Origin: Triatoma infestans
Lineage: Eukaryota > Arthropoda > Insecta > Hemiptera > Reduviidae
NCBI GenBank assembly: GCA_011037195.1
Contig: JAAEAF010003084.1
Location: forward strand, 92,954-156,953
Reading direction: 5' to 3'
DNA length: 64,000 nt
In this document: positions 62,401-64,000 of the stretch, in pieces
Numbering within the stretch: the first letter of the stretch is position 1
How the letters are laid out: each line of letters starts with the position of its first letter
Notes under the pieces: model-generated
The model's input: the letters and a program-made list of their open reading frames with translations, nothing else
What the model was told of the DNA's origin: nothing
Database searches by the model: none
Program-made: the position numbers and the translations under genes

Positions 62401-63948
62401 AAAAACCATGTGAGTCTAATATTTAAATAAATATGATGTGGCTGTTTAGAACAAACAAGAAATAGTTTTCCATTGTAAAATAAATCAAAATGCAAAAAAC
62501 GATAACATAATAAATATAACGAAGCCAGATAAAGGAAAAAGAAAAAGAAAAATAAAGACACAAACTACATTCTCAAAAAATTAAGATAATAATAAGAAAC
62601 ATATTTCACGGTACCAACAATAAAAAAATATTTGGCTGACTATATAAAATATCAAACAATTTTATCCAAAAACGAAAGCAGACAATGCTTAAGATAAAAA
62701 ACGAAGCCCACAAAATAATGTATGAAAAATTTTCACATAAATTGCAGAATAAATAATGAATTTCCTCTGAGGATGGCACGTTTAGTGCCGAAACGTAAGA
62801 AATTTATTAAAAAGATCTGTAACTAATAAGTTGATAAAATAAAACAAAATTTGGCTGAAAAATTGGTTCTTCACTGAAATACCACTTTAGACATTTATAT
62901 TTTATTTTATTATCTGAGCAAATCAACAGCAGAACCAATGAAAACAAATAAAAACAATTAGTTTGAAAACACATGTTTGTTTTCTCTTTCGGAAAATATT
63001 TTTATTTAAAATTTAATTTACATTTTTTTCATATGTACATTTTTCAATTGCTACTTATGTGGCTATTAGTAGATAACTTTTAACCGAATCAGTGAAAATG
63101 AAGTTCGTTTTTTTTTTTCTTCTCCTTTCGTGAGGTTTTACCGTGATCAATAAAAATAAAGTTATTAAATTAATTCTGTTTAAATAAATTATTTATTTAT
63201 TTTTTTAAATCCTTTACAATTTCAGCTGATCTTTTCAATGGTCTTAGAGTTCAATTAGGAACCAATTTCGGATATATGTTATTAAACATTTTCTTCAATA
63301 GTACGACCTCAAGCTCATTGAACTTCGAGTCATGGAACCCAGTATAGATTTATTAATAAAAATAATTAAATTTTTTTAAAATAAATAAACCACAATATCC
63401 TTGCAACATGCCATAGTGCCACTATGAAAAATAAAAACCAAACTATAATATATGTAAAAAAAAAAAAAATTCTTATTTGCACTTCTAGAAGTGGAAATAA
63501 AGATTTCCAACTCTTTGTGGAGTAAAATTTAGAAAACAGAAATAATATTTAAAATTTTGTAATTTTTAATATTTTGCCATGCTTAGATAATTTTCATTTT
63601 TTTTTTTTTGTTTTTTAAATAAAAACAAATGAAAAAAATTCTAAGTACATGCTCATATCTCTTATTTATTATTTTATTTATTTATTATTTAAATTAAATA
63701 ATTAAATTTAGATTAATAAAAAAAAAATAAATAAATGTTATAGCAAATCATTTGAGAATTACCTTTACACTTCCTCCACCGGCAACATGTTTGATATTAT
63801 CCTTTGATCCGACTTTAGGTTTTGCTTTATCCTTAAAGTCCAGTTTGACTGATTCAATTTTTTTATCCCCGCCACCTGGTTTGTGGGCAGCGTTATCAAG
63901 AGATCCAACTTTAGGTTTGGCGTTCCATTGTAGTTTAACGCTTTGTAT
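43750..63948 (-). CDS. tau: Tau/MAP2/MAP4-family microtubule-associated protein, 3' half of the gene
   Basis: Minus-strand exons encode tau-type microtubule-binding repeats: KPKVGSLDNAAHKPGGG, KPKVGSKDNIKHVAGGG and a third, KIGSLDNVKHKPGGG. Each has the KxGS site that Par-1/MARK kinases phosphorylate in the family. All exons found are phase 0 at every boundary, so they can be skipped or swapped without frameshift: 63948-63763, microexon 58294-58259, 54281-54120, then one of several C-terminal exons. The N-terminal projection domain lies beyond the right edge of the window. The product binds and stabilises microtubules, in neurons especially. The left limit assumes that the exon at 44415-43750 belongs to this gene, which is not proven. 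Confidence 0.88.
44416..47584. other. Non-coding stretch, probably tau intron
   Basis: AT-rich. It contains a decayed hammerhead-type foldback at about 46181-46390: GCGACCAGTTTCGGGCGTTC on the minus strand, and CCCGAACTGGTCAATGAC with the GAAGCAG...TCTCTAAA end on the plus strand. No genes are seen. Confidence 0.45.
47585..47640 (-). CDS. Candidate second short C-terminal exon of tau
   Basis: One frame reads SPVHIGQGYV and stop at 47617-47585, clearly related to SPVHMPQHEES at 50928-50893. The acceptor is unclear: no AG directly precedes the AGTCC start as it does in the other exon. An AG further upstream at about 47641 would give RMCRVLSSSPVHI. The surrounding patch 47590-47690 is unusually GC-rich for this region. 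It may be a real alternative exon or a decayed duplicate. Confidence 0.4.
47691..50140. other. Non-coding stretch, probably tau intron
   Basis: AT-rich. Decayed ends of the 28973-type unit are visible near 49090-49135 (GTCTTAGCATGCATATTAC, CATCCATCGTAAGAT) and 49745-49770 (GATGGATGAAGATCC). No ribozyme core is complete. Confidence 0.45.
50146..50209 (+). repeat. tRNA-derived sequence (SINE head or tRNA pseudogene)
   Basis: GCCACGA at the start and TCTTGGC at the end pair at 6 of 7 positions, like an acceptor stem. TAGCTGAATAGTTAACGG resembles an A box and GGGTTCGATTCC is a B box. The total of about 62 nt is some 10 nt short of a tRNA, with the anticodon arm reduced, so it is not a working tRNA gene. 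Confidence 0.5.
50698..50750. repeat. (TA)n and (GT)n microsatellites
   Basis: A TA run (about 50698-50716) is followed by a GT run of about 22 nt (50726-50748). Confidence 0.85.
50893..50928 (-). CDS. tau: Tau short C-terminal exon
   Basis: Eleven codons, SPVHMPQHEES, and TAG after TTCTTCCTGCAG, phase 0. The sequence is GC-richer than its surroundings, as expected for a conserved exon. Confidence 0.75.
   Translation of the reverse strand, partial: SPVHMPQHEES
50929..53022. other. Non-coding stretch, probably tau intron
   Basis: Only short open frames of no recognised family are present. The frame at 51793-52008 looks more balanced in composition but matches nothing I know. Confidence 0.4.
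53023..53379. mobile_element. Hammerhead foldback with 13-bp TSD (30769 family)
   Basis: GTTAACCTGATTC at 53023-53035 and 53367-53379 frames two inverted arms that begin GAGATATTTTCCGTCATAG and meet at TTTTGCTCTGTGCAAG. The loop is about 44 nt and partly palindromic. The ribozyme motifs face outward, at 53105-53150 (minus, core lost) and 53283-53330 (plus, core kept but helices damaged). Confidence 0.82.
53283..53330 (+). ncRNA. Hammerhead-like motif, right arm, helix changes
   Basis: ATCC, CTGATGA, T, GGGC-GAAC-GCTG, GAA, ACCGAT, C, GATG. The catalytic core nucleotides are intact, but one helix II pair and one helix III pair are broken. Confidence 0.5.
54120..54281 (-). CDS. tau: Tau exon with third repeat and C-terminal flank
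   Basis: 162 nt, 54 codons, phase 0, after TTTTCTATAG and before GTTTGT. It contains SKIGSLDNVKHKPGGGDKK, then IYDDKNYLKQMAGSTSDINS and ends STPNQ. Confidence 0.93.
54282..58258. other. Tau intron
   Basis: Mostly AT-rich. The part at 55140-55740 has more balanced composition and may be an old transposable element, but I found no recognisable protein. GGACCCGGTGACTAAACG near 56957-56975 with a weak B-box-like segment is too degraded to call. Confidence 0.4.
58259..58294 (-). CDS. tau: Tau microexon (36 nt)
   Basis: Twelve codons, NSTGSQEGNPSD, between TTGTTTAG and a consensus GTAAGT donor, phase 0 at both ends. It inserts between GGGSVK and IEDQKLEIKAQ, in the inter-repeat linker. Without it the linker reads GGGSVKIEDQK, the usual spacing, so it is probably alternative. 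Confidence 0.7.
59030..59160 (-). mobile_element. Single hammerhead-type unit (30769 family)
   Basis: From AGAGACATTTTCCATGG to ACTTGCACAGAGCAAA. It is about 90% identical by eye to 30724-30850. It has no inverted partner. Confidence 0.7.
59071..59112 (-). ncRNA. Hammerhead-ribozyme-like motif
   Basis: Minus strand: GCATC, CTGAAGA, T, AGGCGAATTCCC, GAA, ACCGGT, C, GATG. The core and helices I and III are intact. Helix II is weakened by substitutions. Confidence 0.6.
60304..60948 (+). mobile_element. 5'-truncated non-LTR retrotransposon with 15-bp TSD
   Basis: ATAAGTCCCCAAAGA at 60304-60318 and 60934-60948 frames the insert. The 3' end is an (AAT)n tail, as in several insect LINE clades. Composition is far GC-richer than the surroundings, pointing to a recent insertion. 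Confidence 0.85.
60319..60738 (+). pseudogene. LINE RNase H region and C-terminal zinc-knuckle fragment
   Basis: The frame encodes VDRFAKLGASLPFIGPEPAVG, then TSLRHLVGFLTGHCGLRRHL and FCRVCETEEETPMHLM. This is the end of an RNase H domain and the C-terminal Cys/His segment found in Jockey- and I-like LINE polyproteins. The annotated Met lies in the flanking target duplication, so it is not a real start. Confidence 0.8.
61895..61945 (-). ncRNA. Hammerhead-ribozyme-like motif, left arm (intact)
   Basis: Minus strand: AATTTCCT, CTGAGGA, T, GGCAC-GTTTA-GTGCC, GAA, ACGT, A, AGAAATT. Core and helix II are perfect. Helix I pairs with one bulged C. Confidence 0.8.
62757..62805 (+). ncRNA. Hammerhead-ribozyme-like motif, right arm (intact)
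   Basis: Same sequence as the left arm on the other strand, with A at the cleavage position (GTA triplet). Confidence 0.8.
62888..63762. other. Tau intron next to the repeat exon
   Basis: AT-rich with no recognisable element. Confidence 0.5.
63763..63948 (-). CDS. tau: Tau exon with two microtubule-binding repeats
   Basis: 186 nt, 62 codons, phase 0, after TTTTAG and before GTAATT. It contains two KVGS...GGG repeats joined by DKKIESVKLDFKDKA and ends at GGGSVK. Confidence 0.93.
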
Positions 63949-64000
63949 CTAAAACATATACCATAAATAAAGAATAACAAGTTATACTTTCTAATTAAAA

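Larger units (their letters stand above)
61814..62887. mobile_element. Large near-perfect inverted repeat with outward hammerhead motifs
   Basis: Arms 61814-62307 (494 bp) and 62395-62887 (493 bp) are inverted copies with very few differences, and the loop is 87 bp. Each arm has a hammerhead-like motif close to its outer end. A mirrored open frame (YLASLYLLCYRFLH...) occurs in both arms, but it is AT-driven and without known domains. No target-site duplication was found directly outside the arms. Confidence 0.88.

Noticed and set aside
62140..62561. Mirrored hydrophobic open frames as possible membrane proteins
   Set aside because: They are the two arms of an inverted repeat, the composition is T-rich, and no start context or domain supports a protein.

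Overview
The window is AT-rich eukaryotic nuclear DNA, most likely from an insect. The evidence is spliced genes with GT-AG introns and animal-type proteins (tau repeats, CCZ1, mitochondrial ACP, C2H2 zinc fingers), together with insect-style mariner, Tc1, RTE and Penelope-like elements. There is no sign of bacterial, plasmid or viral organisation. I cannot fix the insect order from the sequence alone.

Five host genes can be read. (1) 10760-11776 (+): a single-exon short-chain dehydrogenase resembling DHRSX. (2) 12356-18278 (+): mitochondrial acyl carrier protein/NDUFAB1, with two mutually exclusive second exons only 37 nt apart. (3) 27936-18904 (-): CCZ1, of the Mon1-Ccz1 Rab7 exchange factor. 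Eleven exons join in phase into 476 aa, and the gene converges on NDUFAB1. (4) 28771-33631 (+): a three-exon C2H2 zinc-finger gene, head to head with CCZ1. (5) 63948 down to at least 50893, perhaps 43750 (-): the 3' half of a tau/MAP gene. It has microtubule-binding repeat exons, a 36-nt microexon between repeats and two or three alternative C-terminal exons. Its 5' half lies beyond the right edge.

Introns and intergenic DNA are dominated by mobile elements. The most striking group is a set of small elements carrying hammerhead-ribozyme-like cores (CTGANGA, helix II, GAAA, a very short palindromic helix III, cleavage position). They occur as single units and as head-to-head foldback dimers in which both ribozymes point outward. 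Several are framed by 12-14 bp target-site duplications (28960-29463, 38122-38315, 41217-41766, 53023-53379). A larger copy at 34863-37827 has the same inverted ends around a GIY-YIG endonuclease remnant, which ties one family to Penelope-like retroelements. In the 28960-29463 dimer, the loop between the arms is a 141-bp copy of the DNA just upstream of the CCZ1 start codon, about 1.2 kb away.

Other elements are a palindromic Tc1 remnant (14455-16050), an internally deleted mariner with terminal inverted repeats (22436-23338), tRNA-derived SINEs, a truncated RTE LINE, a truncated LINE carrying an RNase H-region fragment, and four copies of an unrecognised repeat with about 300-bp internal periodicity. 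All exon joins are hand-made from splice signals, phase and recalled family sequences, with no transcript or alignment support.
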